Shown here: positions 41,702-50,630 of the stretch, in pieces
How the letters are laid out: every line of letters begins with the position of its first letter
Position numbering within the stretch: the stretch's first letter is position 1
Assembly: GCF_000374125.1 (NCBI RefSeq)
Contig: NZ_KB893637.1
Coordinates: 248,001 to 312,000 of the forward strand
Length of the DNA stretch: 64,000 bases
Source of the DNA: Niabella aurantiaca DSM 17617
Lineage (GTDB): Bacteria > Bacteroidota > Bacteroidia > Chitinophagales > Chitinophagaceae
Reading direction: 5' to 3'
Notes under the pieces: model-generated
Database searches by the model: none
The model's input: only the letters and a program-made list of their open reading frames with translations
What the model was told of the DNA's origin: nothing
Made by a program: the position numbers and the translations under genes

Positions 41702-43933
41702 ATGGTAAAGCAAGTTTGGATGGTTGTTTTTAGTTTTTTTGCGCTCAGCTCGCAGGCTCAGCATCATGCGTCAATTATTCAGGTACCGGGTCCCGACGGG
41801 GGATGGGTGATCCAAACAAGATCTTCTGCTTACCGGTTGCTGGTTTCACCGGACAAAAGAGTCTACCCTGTTTTTTACGGATCTGCGGCCGAGGCTGCAT
41901 TTCAAAAAAGATCCGCCGTTTGGACACAGGGGGTGGAGGAGCTTCCCGTGCGTGGCGGGTACCCTACCAAGTCGCCGCTGCTGGAAGTGATCTTTAATGA
42001 TCATGTAAGGGATGCGGACCTGGAATACGTATCGGGGGAAGTAGTGACCATCGACGGGAGGCCTGCTTTAAAGATCGTTGAGAAAGACCGGAAATATCCT
42101 TTGCAGGTTACAGAATACATCCGCGTGCTGGAGGAATTTGATATCCTTGAAAAATGGGTGGAGGTAACCAATACGGGTAAAAAAGGAAACATAAGGATAC
42201 AGAACCTTTTATCCGGCAGTTTATTTCTTCCTTCCGATGAATATGCGTTAACACAATTGTCGGGGATGGAGCTGGCCGAATTCAAGCCGTTTCGCTCCAT
42301 ACTTACCCCGGGTGTAAAAACGATTGAAAACAAATTGTTCAAATCAAATAAAAATATGCCCTGGTTTATGGTGCGTCCAAAAAACGCCACCAGCCCGGAT
42401 CAGGGTCCCGCATGGTTCGGCTCCGTGCATTACAGCGGAAACTGGAAGCTCATTTTCGATACTCAGGTAGAACGTGGCTATGCTTCGGCGCTGCAGATTT
42501 TGGGCGGGATCAATTTCTGGGATACCGAGTGGACATTGAAGCCGGGCGCTTCCTTTACCACGCCGAAATTATCAACCGGGTTTACCTTAAAGGGGGAGGA
42601 AGGAGCGGCGCTCCTGAACGCCGCTTACGTGCGTAAAACGATATTGCCGGAAAAACATCGTAACGTGTTGCGCCCGGTGCTGTTCAATAGCTGGTATGCC
42701 ACTACCTATCATCTGAACGAGGATCAGCAGGTAGCTATGGCAAAGATAGCCGCAGAAATGGGGGTGGAACTGTTTTGCATGGATGATGGCTGGTTTAAGA
42801 ACCGCAATAAAAGCGATGCGGGGCTTGGCGATTGGGAGGTGGACAGGCAAAAGTTCCCCAATGGCCTGCAGCCGATGATCGACCGGGTGCACGCGCTCGG
42901 TATGAAATTCGGAATATGGGTGGAACCCGAAAGTGTGGTGCTGAAATCCGATGTTTACCGGAAGCATCCCGACTGGATCCTGGAGTTCCCCGGCCGGCGG
43001 AAAATTCCGGGACGTGTATTCCTGAACCTGGCCCGGGAAGATGTGTACCAGTATCTGCACCGGTCGTTAAGCAAGCTGCTGCGGGAAAATAAAATTGATT
43101 TTATTAAATGGGATGAGAATACCTATCTTTCCGATCCGGGCTGGGCTTCGGCCTCGCCTGAAATGCAGCTGGAAGTGCGCATCCGGTTTATCAATAATGT
43201 GTACCGGCTGGTGGACGCGCTGCGGAAAGAGTTTCCCAACGTATTGTTTGAAAGCTGCGCCAGCGGCGGCGGGCGGGTAGACCTTGGAATGCTTTCGCGG
43301 ATGGACCAGGCCTGGACCAGTGATAACAGTACGGCTGTGGATCGCCTGTTCATTCAATATGGGTATCTTGGAGCGCTGCCGGCCAATACCATGGTGTCCT
43401 GGGTCATAGAGGGCATTGCCAACCAGGTGCAGCTGAATCCGCCGCTGCCCTATAAATTTGATGTGGCTATGAGCGGTGTATTGGGCATCGGGTACGATAT
43501 CCGCAAATGGTCGGAAGCTGAACGTGCGCTGGCGAAGCAGAAGATAGCGCTTTATAAGAAGGTGCGTCCCATGGTACAGCAGGGAGATCTTTACCGCCTG
43601 GTATCGCCTTACGAGCACAACCGCTGTGCCTTGCAGTACAACAGTGAAGACAAAAGGACCGCGGCCGTTTTTTGCTATAACCTGGCTGCCTATGTTTCCG
43701 GGGGGTATTCAAAAACGGCTGATCTGAAAGGTGCACAGTATATGGATAATGGGTCCACGGTATTAAAACTGAAGGGCCTGGATCCGGCGGGGCGCTACCG
43801 CGTAAAAAAAGCAGAAGCAGCTGATGAGACCGGTGTGGTTTATCCCGGATCGTTTCTGATGGAGGCCGGGATCCAGTGGCCTGTGAAAAATTCTTTTGAG
43901 AGCCAGCTCCTGCTGGTAGAAATGATTCGATAA
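41702..43933 (+). CDS. GH36 secreted alpha-galactosidase (tandem copy 2)
   Basis: 743 residues with a Sec leader (ending SSQAQ). It is similar to its upstream twin over its entire length and keeps both catalytic Asp residues: IKWDEN (Asp471) and SDNSTAVDR (Asp541), along with CASGGGRVDLG. It differs in the linker regions around the active site (for example SWVIEGIANQ against SWVIGDYINQ), consistent with different substrate branches. The NHL-protein gene begins only 2 bp after its stop. Confidence 0.93.
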   Translation: MVKQVWMVVFSFFALSSQAQHHASIIQVPGPDGGWVIQTRSSAYRLLVSPDKRVYPVFYGSAAEAAFQKRSAVWTQGVEELPVRGGYPTKSPLLEVIFNDHVRDADLEYVSGEVVTIDGRPALKIVEKDRKYPLQVTEYIRVLEEFDILEKWVEVTNTGKKGNIRIQNLLSGSLFLPSDEYALTQLSGMELAEFKPFRSILTPGVKTIENKLFKSNKNMPWFMVRPKNATSPDQGPAWFGSVHYSGNWKLIFDTQVERGYASALQILGGINFWDTEWTLKPGASFTTPKLSTGFTLKGEEGAALLNAAYVRKTILPEKHRNVLRPVLFNSWYATTYHLNEDQQVAMAKIAAEMGVELFCMDDGWFKNRNKSDAGLGDWEVDRQKFPNGLQPMIDRVHALGMKFGIWVEPESVVLKSDVYRKHPDWILEFPGRRKIPGRVFLNLAREDVYQYLHRSLSKLLRENKIDFIKWDENTYLSDPGWASASPEMQLEVRIRFINNVYRLVDALRKEFPNVLFESCASGGGRVDLGMLSRMDQAWTSDNSTAVDRLFIQYGYLGALPANTMVSWVIEGIANQVQLNPPLPYKFDVAMSGVLGIGYDIRKWSEAERALAKQKIALYKKVRPMVQQGDLYRLVSPYEHNRCALQYNSEDKRTAAVFCYNLAAYVSGGYSKTADLKGAQYMDNGSTVLKLKGLDPAGRYRVKKAEAADETGVVYPGSFLMEAGIQWPVKNSFESQLLLVEMIR

Positions 43934-43935
43934 AT

Positions 43936-44886
43936 ATGAAAAAAGCAATGATCATAGGACATAACCGTCATCGGTATCGGGTGCACAGCGATTGGGGCTT
44001 TCCCGGGGAGGGCCGGTACCCTGTAAATGATTGCCATGAAATGGTGATGGACCAGCAGGGACGCATCCTGATGCTGACCAATGAAACACGCAATAACGTG
44101 TTGGTGTATAATAAAGACGGTACGATAGTGGACGCCTGGGGCCATGAATTTCCCGGTGGCCACGGTCTCAGCATCCATGATGAAAATGGTGTACAGATGC
44201 TTTATATCTGTGATACGGAGCGGCATGAGATCATAAAAACCGACCTCAATGGCCGGGTGATCATGACGATCGGGTTTCCCCGGGAAGCCGGAATATATCC
44301 GTCTGCAGACCAGTTTCTTCCTACAGAATCCGTAGTGGCGCCCAATGGGGATATCTATATTACCGATGGCTACGGACTGCAGTATGTGATCCGGTATGAC
44401 AGCAGGGGCAATTATATCGGGCATTGGGGCGGCAAGGGAGAGGGGCAGGAACAGTTTGATTGTGCCCATGGAATTGCCGTTGATACGAGGGACGGAGGCA
44501 CGAGCCTGCTGATCACCTCCAGGAACCACAATGCCTTCAAGCGTTTTACGCTGGACGGTGTGTACCGGGAAACCATAACTTTGCCGGGGTCATTTGTGTG
44601 CCGGCCGGTGATCAGGGGAGCGCTGCTGTACGCCGCTGTTTTCCGTTCGGAGCAAAATACCAATGTTGGCTCCGGATACGTAACTGTGCTGGATGAGCAT
44701 AACAAGGTGGTTGCCACGCCGGGCGGCACAGCACCCGTTTATCAGGATGGCCGGCTGTTGCCGCAGAAAAAAGAGGGTGCCGTTTTTGTGCACCCGCACG
44801 ACGTTTGTGTCGATGAAGATGAAAATATTTATGTATGCCAGTGGAACTCGGGAAAAACGTATCCGATCCTGCTGGAGCGGGTATAA
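43936..44886 (+). CDS. NHL/SMP30-like beta-propeller protein without signal peptide
   Basis: 316 residues without a leader, so likely cytoplasmic. Repeated blade signatures such as GRILMLTNE, GLSIHDENG, NGDIYITDGYG, HGIAVDTRDG and EDENIYVCQW indicate a six-bladed NHL-type propeller. Such folds include lactonases and peptidyl-hydroxyglycine lyases. It lies between the GH36 pair (2 bp) and a DapA-family aldolase (14 bp), so opening of a lactone before aldol cleavage is one possible role. That is inference only; metal-site residues could not be fixed. Confidence 0.7.
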   Translation: MKKAMIIGHNRHRYRVHSDWGFPGEGRYPVNDCHEMVMDQQGRILMLTNETRNNVLVYNKDGTIVDAWGHEFPGGHGLSIHDENGVQMLYICDTERHEIIKTDLNGRVIMTIGFPREAGIYPSADQFLPTESVVAPNGDIYITDGYGLQYVIRYDSRGNYIGHWGGKGEGQEQFDCAHGIAVDTRDGGTSLLITSRNHNAFKRFTLDGVYRETITLPGSFVCRPVIRGALLYAAVFRSEQNTNVGSGYVTVLDEHNKVVATPGGTAPVYQDGRLLPQKKEGAVFVHPHDVCVDEDENIYVCQWNSGKTYPILLERV

Positions 44887-44900
44887 AATAAAACAAACAG

Positions 44901-45845
44901 ATGGAACCGTTAAAAGCAAAGGAAATATATGGGACCTGGGGCACACTGCTGCTGCCCATACAGGAAGATGAAAGCATCCTATACGAGGCATTATCGCAGC
45001 AAATAAAGACATTGATCGGCACTGGTGTCAATGGGATCTATTCCAATGGTACTGCCGGTGAATTTTATAATCAGACCGAGGAAGAATTTGACACGATCAG
45101 TGGTATGCTTGCAGACGAATGCAATGCCGCCGGCATGCCCTTTCAGATCGGGTGCAGCAATACCAATCCCAAATGCACCCTGGAACGGGTAAAAAGAGTC
45201 CGGTCGCTGAAGCCGGGCGCTATACAGGTTATTTTGCCGGATTGGTGCCCCCCTTCGCCGGATGAGCTGCTGCGCTTCCTGGAAGGCATTTGCAATGCGG
45301 CGGAAGGGATCGGGATCGTATTGTATAACCCGCCGCATGCCAAGCGCGTATTGGCACCGGAGGATTATGCTGCCATCATGCGTCGCGGGATTCCGCTGGT
45401 GGGCTGTAAAACAGCAGGGGGCGATGAAAGCTGGTATGCACAAATGAGCGCCATCCCGGGCCTGTCGCTGTTTGTGCCCGGGCATTGGCTGGCAACGGGT
45501 GTTCGATCCGGCGCGCATGGTGCTTATTCAAATGTAGCCTGTCTGCACCCCATTACCGCACAGCGCTGGTATCAGGATATGATGACCGATATGGAAAAGG
45601 CCTTGCAGTTTGAGGCGCGCATCGGCGCTTTCTTTAAACAATACATTGTTCCGCTGATGACGGAACGAAAATACTCGGGTCAGGCCATGGATAAGATGAT
45701 GGCCTGGATCACCGGCTGGGGCAACGCAACGCTCCGGTTGCGCTGGCCTTACAAGGGGGTTACAGAGCAGGAGGCATTGCTGGTACGTGAGGCCTGCCGG
45801 GCTCAGTTGCCTGAGTTTTTTGAGGCCGGCATAAGCGCCCGGTGA
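44901..45845 (+). CDS. DapA/NanA-family pyruvate-dependent aldolase or lyase
   Basis: 314-residue cytoplasmic TIM-barrel protein. YSNGTAGEF stands where the family's GTTGE loop binds the pyruvate carboxylate. IVLYNPPH holds the catalytic Tyr, and GCKTAGG the Schiff-base Lys (Lys170). The family includes dihydrodipicolinate synthase, N-acetylneuraminate lyase and keto-deoxy sugar acid aldolases. The setting, together with sialidase-fold enzymes and an SSS transporter, points to lysis of an ulosonic or keto-deoxy acid rather than lysine synthesis. True substrate unknown. Confidence 0.88.
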   Translation: MEPLKAKEIYGTWGTLLLPIQEDESILYEALSQQIKTLIGTGVNGIYSNGTAGEFYNQTEEEFDTISGMLADECNAAGMPFQIGCSNTNPKCTLERVKRVRSLKPGAIQVILPDWCPPSPDELLRFLEGICNAAEGIGIVLYNPPHAKRVLAPEDYAAIMRRGIPLVGCKTAGGDESWYAQMSAIPGLSLFVPGHWLATGVRSGAHGAYSNVACLHPITAQRWYQDMMTDMEKALQFEARIGAFFKQYIVPLMTERKYSGQAMDKMMAWITGWGNATLRLRWPYKGVTEQEALLVREACRAQLPEFFEAGISAR

Positions 45846-46005
45846 TCGTTGTTCGCCACATCGCCCTGAAGTGAATGGAGAATGATATCCTGTTCTTTTA
45901 TAAATGATTGCCCTGCGCTTGTCGGTCCGTAGGGATGCAGGCCATGGTTTGCGTCTGCCCAGGCCATTTTAGCAGGTGTTTTAATAAAATTGATATCGAT
46001 CTGTT

Positions 46006-47226
46006 ATGACACAAAGTATGTTCGATTTTTTTTATAAAGAACGGAATGGAATGGATGCGCAAAAAGACAGGAATAAAAAAAAGCATTCTGTTGAAGTAAG
46101 AGGCATCCGTGTCCTGATGGCTATAATGATAATCGTGCAAATGAACTGTACCATACACAAGCAGGTTGCGGCTCCCGGAAAAGATACATCGATGTCCGTT
46201 TCTTTTAACGACGCCCGCATCCAGTACGAAGGCCGGATCGATTACAGCGACCCGGCAGCGGCAACCCTTTGCTGGTCCGGAACAACGGTCCGGTTCCGCT
46301 TCTCCGGAACGGGGGCACGCGTTCTGCTGAAGGACTACAGCGGGCAGAATTATTTTAATGTGATCATTGATGGCGATACGGCTGCCATAAAGAAAATGCG
46401 GATCGATACGGCAAAGAAGTGGTATGTACTGGCCGAAGGGCTTCATCCGGGAAAGCATACGGTGGAATTGTTTAAGCGCACGCAGATCAATAAAGAGTAC
46501 AACAGGGGGTATACAAAATTCTATGAAATAGGACTGTCTTCCGGTGCGCGGTTATTGTCCCCGCCTTCTCTACAGAAAAGAAAGATGGAGTTTTACGGGA
46601 ATTCCATTACCTGCGGGCACGCCATTGAAGACAGCAGCGGCGGCGATTCGGGTGCAGCGCAATTTGAAAATAATTATCGTTCCTACGCGGCCCTGACGGC
46701 GCGGCATTTCAGCGCAAGATACCGCTGTATTTCGGAAAGCGGTATCGGGTTGCTGGCCGGCTATAGAAAAGAGCTGATGCCGGAGATCTATGACCGCATC
46801 AATCCTTTTGACCGCCAACCATTGTGGGATTTTTCTTCCTATCAGCCGGATATCGTTGTGGTGAACCTGTTGCAGAACGATGAAGGTGTGATCGGCAATC
46901 CGCAAAGCGAAGCGTTCAAAAAGTACTTCGGAACAAAAGCCCCGGCTGCCGGCCAGATCATTGCTGCCTACCGTCATTTTATTCAACGTTTGCGCGGCCA
47001 CTATCCAAAGGCGCATATCATTTGTGTATTGGGCAGCATGGGCATTACCCGTACCGGATCTCCCTGGCCCGGCTATGTGCAGCAGGCCGTGGCATCGCTG
47101 GCCGATAAAAAAGTGTACACCCATTTCTTTCCTTATAAAGGCACCCCGGGCCACCCGCTGATACAGGATCATGCGGCAATGGCGCAAAGTCTGACCCGCT
47201 TTATTCATGACCAAATCGGATGGTAA
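46006..47226 (+). CDS. CE2-like SGNH esterase, probable lipoprotein
   Basis: 406 residues from 46006. The leader is late: a basic stretch, then MAIMIIVQMNC, a lipobox-like end. So translation may really start at a downstream ATG near 46051 or 46117. The first part (about residues 65-180) is a jelly-roll as in CE2 esterases, and the second an SGNH domain with YGNSITCG (Ser200), NLLQND and a closing HPLIQDH. CE2 proteins are acetyl esterases of plant-type glycans. It is isolated by 160 and 180 bp gaps and precedes SusC. Confidence 0.82.
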   Translation: MTQSMFDFFYKERNGMDAQKDRNKKKHSVEVRGIRVLMAIMIIVQMNCTIHKQVAAPGKDTSMSVSFNDARIQYEGRIDYSDPAAATLCWSGTTVRFRFSGTGARVLLKDYSGQNYFNVIIDGDTAAIKKMRIDTAKKWYVLAEGLHPGKHTVELFKRTQINKEYNRGYTKFYEIGLSSGARLLSPPSLQKRKMEFYGNSITCGHAIEDSSGGDSGAAQFENNYRSYAALTARHFSARYRCISESGIGLLAGYRKELMPEIYDRINPFDRQPLWDFSSYQPDIVVVNLLQNDEGVIGNPQSEAFKKYFGTKAPAAGQIIAAYRHFIQRLRGHYPKAHIICVLGSMGITRTGSPWPGYVQQAVASLADKKVYTHFFPYKGTPGHPLIQDHAAMAQSLTRFIHDQIGW

Positions 47227-47406
47227 GCCGGCCTTTGCCGGACGGGCGATTGCACGGAAAAAGAAAATACAACAATGCGGCAGAATAATACCAGCTTTCT
47301 TCGTTTCGTCGTCGTACTATTGTTATGAAGAAAACGGTGCATGCTGACTGGAATCGTACACCGGGAACAGGCCCCATTTAACTTTTTATAATTAAAGGAA
47401 TTATCT

Positions 47407-50400
47407 ATGAGGGAATTCAGCCGTCTAAAATGTATCCTGAGACGTAGTTATTCAAATTGTTTATTGCTGTTGCTCCTGCTTTGCTCCGTGTCTGCGTCCC
47501 GGGCGCAAACAACGATACGGGGCACGGTAAAAGATGCCGCAGGAAAGCCCCTGGAGGGCGTAACGGTGCATCTGAAAGAGAGCAACGTAGCCTCCATTAC
47601 CTCGGCGGAGGGTCAGTACAGTGTTGCTGTTACGGGCAGCGACCCGGTGCTGGTGTTCAGCAGCGCCGGGTATACCACCCTGGAAGAACCGGTGGGGCAA
47701 CGTTCGGTTGTGGATGTTATACTGGAAGAGCAGGTGTCCAAACTTGAGGAGGTGGTCGTCATCGGGTATGGTTCCCAATCGCGGCAGAAGCTGACGACAG
47801 CGGTTTCAAAGCTGGATAATAAAGTATTGCAGAATACGACCTATACAAACCTGGGAAGCGCCCTGCAGGGAAATATACCGGGGTTGCAGGTAATGTCCAC
47901 GGGAGGTGGGCAGCCCGGTGCTGCCCCCCGGATCATCCTGCGCGGGGGCACATCGATCTTAAATCCCAATGGCGCGGCGCCCCTTTATATTGTAGACGGT
48001 GTGATCCGGCCGAACGGGCTCAATGATGTGAACGCTTTTTCGATCGAATCGATGCAGGTACTGAAGGATGCGGCTTCCACCGCTATTTATGGTACCCGGG
48101 GCTCCAACGGGGTGGTGATCGTTACCACCAAATCGGGTAAACCCAACAGGACACAGATCTCTTACAGTCTCAACAGCTCTGTGGGGCAGCCTACCCGGCT
48201 GGTCGATTATGCCAATGCGCATGACTATATATACTATAACCGCCTGGGTGTAAAAGCGGCGGCAGAATACCGGCCAGAGCTGATCTCCCGTCTTGGAACA
48301 TCGAATGCATCGGGCACCGGGAATGATCTTTCGAACAATACCGCATATACCGTTATGTACCTGACCCCGGAGAACGAACACAAGCTGCAGGAAGGGTGGA
48401 AGAGCATGCCGGATCCGATCGATCCTACGAAAACCCTTATTTATGCAGAAACCGATTACCAGGATCTGATCTACCGGAATGCGTATACATTTGATCATTA
48501 CCTGGATGCGTCGGGCGGCAACGACAAAGCGTCTTTTTATGCAGGGCTGGGCTATACAAAATCGCAGGGTACGGCAACCATTACCGATTACAACCGGTTA
48601 AGCCTGAACCTCAATGCCAGCTATAAGATCCTGGACAACCTTCAGATCCTCGGAGGGCTTCAATATACCAACCGCAATACCCGGACCGTATCCAGCCTGG
48701 CCAACCTGTTCTACCGGTCGGCCTCCCTGCCCGGTACCGCAAAATACAAATTTGAAGATGGCACGATCGCCCCGGGGCAGAACCAGTCCATCGGGAACCC
48801 TGACTACTATTTTAAAGGACCGTATGCCCCCCAGGGAAATACAGAATTTGAAACATCTACTTACTCCCTAAGGGCAAAGTGGGATATTTCTAAAAAACTG
48901 GTATTTGAACCCCTGCTTTCACTTAACAGGGATCTTGTTCCTACCTACAGTTTTCAGCCGGCGTCCATGCTGAACGGTATCGGGCCTGTGGTAACAAGGC
49001 GTAGCACTTCTGCCAGCAGCACCCGCAATACACAGTACCAGGCGGATGCCGTTCTGACCTATACCAATCTGTTTGCAGGTAAGCACAGTCTGGAGGCAAA
49101 AGGCGGATTTTCGCATTACTCCAGGAGGAATACGACTTTGTCCGCCAATGGTCAAAATGCCGCCACGGACCTGATCCCCACCCTGAACAGTGCCGCAACG
49201 CCTACCGGGGTAAGCAGCACGATATCGGACCTTGCCATTCAAAGCCTGTTTTCCCGGATCAATTATGATTACGAAGGAAAATACCTGTTGTCGATCAATG
49301 CCCGTTACGATGGTTCTTCCAATCTGGGTGAAAATAATAAATTCGGCTTTTTCCCGGGGGTATCCGCGGGCTGGAATGTAGACCGGGAAAAATTCTTCCA
49401 GTCCATTGCCGATGTATTGCAGCTGAAGCTGCGTGCCAGCTATGGGGTCAATGGGAATATATCCGGCCTGACTGATTTTCAGCCGGATGGCAGCTACATC
49501 ACCACAGGCGGGCTATATGGCGGACAGTCCATCATCCGTGCGGATGTTCTGCCCAACCAGGACCTGCGCTGGGAGCGCTCCAAAACAATTGACATCGGTG
49601 CTGATATCGGGTTTTTCAACGGAAGGGCCAGCATCATCTTTGATGTGTACAACCGCACCACCGACGATCTGCTGACTACGGTAAGTCTTCCGGCTTCTTC
49701 CGGCTTCTCCAGCGTATTCACGAATCTGGGAAGCCTGCAGAACAAAGGTTTTGAAATAGAGTTGAACGGGCATATATTTCCGGCTGCTTCGGCTTTTAAA
49801 TGGAATGTATCCCTGAATGCGGCCTATACAAAGCACAAGATCCTGAAGCTGCCGGATAACGGGATTCCAAAGAACCGGATCGGGGGCATATATGTCTGGG
49901 ATCCTGCCATCGGCGATTATGCCTACATGGGCGGGTTGCAGGAAGGTGGGCGCATCGGCGATATGTTTGCCTACAAGCAGATCGGGATCTATGCCACCGA
50001 CGAGGAGGCTGCCAATGCGTTGCCCGATAAAGTACCCTCGGCCACCCAGAAATTCAAACGCGGCGGAGATGTGATCTGGGCCGACCTGGATGGGAACGGT
50101 TACATCGACGACCGCGACCGGACCTATATGGGGAATCCTTATCCCGACTGGACGGGGGGCTTTAATAATTATTTCACCTATAAAGGGTTCAGCCTGACCA
50201 TTCGTACCGATTTTACAATGGGCAATACCATTTATAATTACCCGGCGGCGCTTGCCAACGCCCAGGCGCAGGGAGATGCGTTGCCCTTTCAGAGCTATAT
50301 CGATAAAATGTGGAAGCAGCAGGGAGATATCACCAATACGCCCCGCTATACCTGGCAGGATCAACCGCTGAATATCTTCAGGGGGAATAACAACTATTAT

Positions 50401-50622
50401 GAAAAAGGTGATTTCTTCGCCATCCGGCAGGTAGCGATCAGCTATGTATTTCCCGATTATATCCGAAGGATTTATCTGAAGAACCTGAGGGTATTCCTGT
50501 CGGGCAATAACCTGCACCATTTTACAAAATACACGGGGATCAATCCGGAAGATGGCGGACAGGACAACGGACATTATCCCCTTACAAGAACCTTTACTTT
50601 GGGCATTAGCGCAACTTTTTAA
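47407..50622 (+). CDS. SusC/RagA-type TonB-dependent glycan transporter
   Basis: 1071 residues. It has a leader (ends SRAQ), then a carboxypeptidase-regulatory-like domain (about 36-110, GTVKDAAGKPLEGVTV), then EEVVVIGYG and the plug domain (LQGNIPGLQV, IRNV-type repeats, IYGTRGSNGVV), and a 22-strand-type barrel ending in a short aromatic C-terminus (LGISATF). It is the outer-membrane gate that takes up oligosaccharides with energy from TonB. It pairs with the SusD gene 8 bp downstream. Unusually, it sits at the 3' end of a large enzyme run. The upstream gap contains a weak TACTATTG (47315-47322) as a possible -7 box. Confidence 0.96.
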   Translation: MREFSRLKCILRRSYSNCLLLLLLLCSVSASRAQTTIRGTVKDAAGKPLEGVTVHLKESNVASITSAEGQYSVAVTGSDPVLVFSSAGYTTLEEPVGQRSVVDVILEEQVSKLEEVVVIGYGSQSRQKLTTAVSKLDNKVLQNTTYTNLGSALQGNIPGLQVMSTGGGQPGAAPRIILRGGTSILNPNGAAPLYIVDGVIRPNGLNDVNAFSIESMQVLKDAASTAIYGTRGSNGVVIVTTKSGKPNRTQISYSLNSSVGQPTRLVDYANAHDYIYYNRLGVKAAAEYRPELISRLGTSNASGTGNDLSNNTAYTVMYLTPENEHKLQEGWKSMPDPIDPTKTLIYAETDYQDLIYRNAYTFDHYLDASGGNDKASFYAGLGYTKSQGTATITDYNRLSLNLNASYKILDNLQILGGLQYTNRNTRTVSSLANLFYRSASLPGTAKYKFEDGTIAPGQNQSIGNPDYYFKGPYAPQGNTEFETSTYSLRAKWDISKKLVFEPLLSLNRDLVPTYSFQPASMLNGIGPVVTRRSTSASSTRNTQYQADAVLTYTNLFAGKHSLEAKGGFSHYSRRNTTLSANGQNAATDLIPTLNSAATPTGVSSTISDLAIQSLFSRINYDYEGKYLLSINARYDGSSNLGENNKFGFFPGVSAGWNVDREKFFQSIADVLQLKLRASYGVNGNISGLTDFQPDGSYITTGGLYGGQSIIRADVLPNQDLRWERSKTIDIGADIGFFNGRASIIFDVYNRTTDDLLTTVSLPASSGFSSVFTNLGSLQNKGFEIELNGHIFPAASAFKWNVSLNAAYTKHKILKLPDNGIPKNRIGGIYVWDPAIGDYAYMGGLQEGGRIGDMFAYKQIGIYATDEEAANALPDKVPSATQKFKRGGDVIWADLDGNGYIDDRDRTYMGNPYPDWTGGFNNYFTYKGFSLTIRTDFTMGNTIYNYPAALANAQAQGDALPFQSYIDKMWKQQGDITNTPRYTWQDQPLNIFRGNNNYYEKGDFFAIRQVAISYVFPDYIRRIYLKNLRVFLSGNNLHHFTKYTGINPEDGGQDNGHYPLTRTFTLGISATF

Positions 50623-50630
50623 TCAGCATA

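Noticed and set aside
44901-45845. Housekeeping dihydrodipicolinate synthase (dapA)
   Set aside because: The carboxylate loop is YSNGTAGEF rather than a standard GTTGE context, and the gene lies in a glycan operon; a catabolic aldolase is more likely.
45846-46005. Minus-strand text reading MAWADANHGLHPYGPTSAG followed by about 20 coding-like residues
   Set aside because: It looks like the end of a protein, possibly SGNH-type, but is very short, has no supporting second piece and no start signal; I could not assign it.
47315-47322. Promoter of SusC (TACTATTG)
   Set aside because: One mismatch to the -7 consensus and no -33 TTTG at normal spacing; kept only as a remark.
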